A stretch of DNA of 5,330 bases from CAZXDS01 sp964639525 (lineage in GTDB: Bacteria; Bacteroidota; Ignavibacteria; Ignavibacteriales; Melioribacteraceae): positions 1-5,330 of the forward strand of contig CAZXDS010000219.1 of the NCBI GenBank assembly GCA_964639525.1, in the 5' to 3' direction. Below, one piece after another: positions 3,974-5,330 of this stretch (positions within the stretch are counted from its first letter, which is position 1; each line of letters opens with the position of its first letter). A model generated the notes under the pieces. That model did not search any database, had not been told where the DNA came from, and saw only the letters and a program-made list of their open reading frames with translations. Made by a program: the position numbers and the translations under genes.

Positions 3974-5330
3974 ATGAAAAAAATAAAACTGATTTTATTT
4001 GTTTTTTGTTTCGTTAATACGCATCTGTTATTTTCTCAATCTTATTCCTATCAATGGAGTTACCCGGTAAATATTTCTCATATACCGAAAGATGACGCTG
4101 CTTACCCGGACATGTTTATGACACCGGATGACAGCATTCATATAGCTTATAGATATGATAATTTTTTTGGGAACACAAAAAATTTAATGTATTCTTGTGG
4201 ACTCGATACAACATGGAGCACGCCTAAACAGCTGACAGACAGTATGATAATTTATAGCTCCCAAATTGTTGTCGATAAAGAAGGAACTGTATTTATTGGT
4301 TATGATAGATTATTTGGTGAATATGATAAAAGCTTTATAATAATGAAAGAACGGGGAATATGGCAGCCGCCGTTTCAAGTGTCGGACGATAGTATCGGGC
4401 TAGGGTTTTGTACTAAAGTTGTAATTGATAATAATGATATAGTATATGTATTTTACAGCAATTTTACAGGCGTTTATTGGTGCCAATTTAAAAATGAGCA
4501 ATGGACAAAAGTTGATAGTATTATTACTTTTCCGGCTGAGTTGGACGCAGCGGGAGAACCTAAAATTGTTGTTGATAAAAATAATAATATACATTTGATA
4601 TTTTGGCATTATGAGCACGATCTGCATACCGCTATTTTATATTATATGCTCTATAACGGGGGTGAATGGACGGAAAAATATACAATATCCACTGTTGATT
4701 CACTCGGCGGACCACGGGATTATGACTTAGCTGTTGATAATAATAACAATCCTCAAGTAGTATATACACAAAAGGACAGAATAATGGCGGCAAAAATAAT
4801 TTTATTCTACACAAAAATGAATTCCGGCATATGGACTACGCCAGTTAGTATAACAAATGCAGAAGATGGTAGTGTTTTTAATCCCAAAATTAGAATAAAT
4901 CCCATAAATAATATACCATATATCATGGCATCAGTTGAAACAAAAAGAAATACTCCCTCACCAGTAAAGTGTATTTGTCCTGATGGGAGCAATTGGATAA
5001 TTGATGATATACTAAAAGACTGCCCTAATTTTATAACAACCACGCCGGATTTTTTATTTGATAAGGGAGGAGGGATACACTACGTCTTTGGCAGATCCGA
5101 TTCAGTCATAAATGATTTGTACTATAGCAATGGCACAATAGTAACAAGCGTAAAAGAACAAGATAATGCTGATGATAATAAAATATTTTTAAAATCATAT
5201 CCAAATCCGTTTAATTCAAGCATCCAAATAATCTACCAATTGCCAAAGGAAGAATATGTAACAATGTCAATTTATGATTCAATTGGCAGAAAAATAAAAG
5301 ATATAGCCTCGGGACATAAGTTTAAAGGAA
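3974..5330 (+). CDS. Secreted seven-repeat beta-propeller-like protein with type IX secretion sorting domain, 3' end missing
   Basis: The frame is open from ATG 3974 through the right edge (452 complete codons). A signal peptide covers residues 1-21/22 (KKIK, hydrophobic core, LLFSQ). The body is built of seven repeats of about 47-55 residues. Each has a Trp followed by a T/P-containing strand (W28, W81, W130, W177, W232, W287, W341) and, later, a strand of the form 'VVDxxNNIHLIF' (near 48-59, 99-110, 150-161, 199-210, 253-264, 307-318, 361-372). This pattern suggests a seven-bladed beta-propeller of the sialidase/Asp-box-like type; no catalytic residues are recognisable. A linker (393-404) leads to 'SYPNPFNSSIQIIYQLP' (408-424) and 'SIYDSIGRKIKDI' (432-444), the opening of a type IX secretion (Por) C-terminal sorting domain. 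Perhaps 20-40 residues are missing. Export to the surface or medium through T9SS is expected. Only a weak GAG at 3965 precedes the start. Confidence 0.9.
   Translation, partial: MKKIKLILFVFCFVNTHLLFSQSYSYQWSYPVNISHIPKDDAAYPDMFMTPDDSIHIAYRYDNFFGNTKNLMYSCGLDTTWSTPKQLTDSMIIYSSQIVVDKEGTVFIGYDRLFGEYDKSFIIMKERGIWQPPFQVSDDSIGLGFCTKVVIDNNDIVYVFYSNFTGVYWCQFKNEQWTKVDSIITFPAELDAAGEPKIVVDKNNNIHLIFWHYEHDLHTAILYYMLYNGGEWTEKYTISTVDSLGGPRDYDLAVDNNNNPQVVYTQKDRIMAAKIILFYTKMNSGIWTTPVSITNAEDGSVFNPKIRINPINNIPYIMASVETKRNTPSPVKCICPDGSNWIIDDILKDCPNFITTTPDFLFDKGGGIHYVFGRSDSVINDLYYSNGTIVTSVKEQDNADDNKIFLKSYPNPFNSSIQIIYQLPKEEYVTMSIYDSIGRKIKDIASGHKFKG
5198..5330 (+). other. Type IX secretion C-terminal sorting domain (partial), part of the secreted protein
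   Basis: Residues from Tyr409 onward carry the 'YPNPFN' motif, then a beta-strand 'IQIIYQLP' and 'VTMSIYDSIGRKI', the standard layout of the T9SS type A sorting domain. It is normally cleaved or used for surface attachment. The end of the domain, usually about 70-90 residues in total, lies beyond the window. Confidence 0.88.

Noticed and set aside
4400..5043. Three minus-strand frames of 60-78 codons
   Set aside because: They are opposite the repeat-containing secreted protein, whose reading frame is continuous and clearly coding.
1..5330. CRISPR arrays, tRNA or rRNA genes, riboswitches
   Set aside because: No regularly spaced direct repeats, and no cloverleaf or conserved RNA motifs were recognised on either strand.

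Overview
The window is AT-rich DNA that looks like a chromosomal piece from the Bacteroidota/Ignavibacteriota (FCB) group. Three things point that way: a secreted protein ending in a 'YPNPFN' type IX secretion sorting domain, a promoter matching the Bacteroidota TTTG / TAnnTTTG consensus, and generally weak Shine-Dalgarno sequences. The exact lineage is inferred, not proven.

Positions 1-2168 (minus strand) form a heavy-metal efflux locus, read from right to left. First comes an ArsR/SmtB repressor very like CadC, with both classical metal sites kept. Overlapping its stop codon (ATGA) is a 138-residue membrane-anchored or exported protein rich in Asn, Val and His that I do not recognise. After an 87-base gap comes a CzcC-type outer-membrane channel, cut by the window's left edge about 20 codons before its expected end. 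The RND pump and membrane-fusion subunits (czcA/czcB) would be expected further left. The repressor gene has a promoter with an imperfect palindrome between its -33 and -7 elements, so the operon is probably self-repressed and released by metal.

Positions 2182-2498 hold no gene but a roughly 317-base, nested, imperfect inverted-repeat structure. It has 'AGAGGCTGTGT' ends facing inward, a second pair of arms of about 35 bases, and a near-perfect 39-base palindrome at its core. It looks like a non-autonomous transposable element (MITE-like), lying just upstream of the metal operon's promoter. Positions 2499-2629 hold nothing I can name.

Positions 2630-3532 (minus) encode a 300-residue standalone DUF2156 / MprF-C-terminal-like protein, a GNAT-fold relative of the lysyl-phosphatidylglycerol synthase catalytic domain without the membrane flippase part. 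Positions 3533-3973 are a divergent intergenic region with a 12-bp inverted repeat and no convincing gene. From 3974 to the right edge (plus) runs a secreted protein of at least 452 residues: signal peptide, seven repeats of about 50 residues suggesting a seven-bladed beta-propeller, then the start of a type IX secretion sorting domain.
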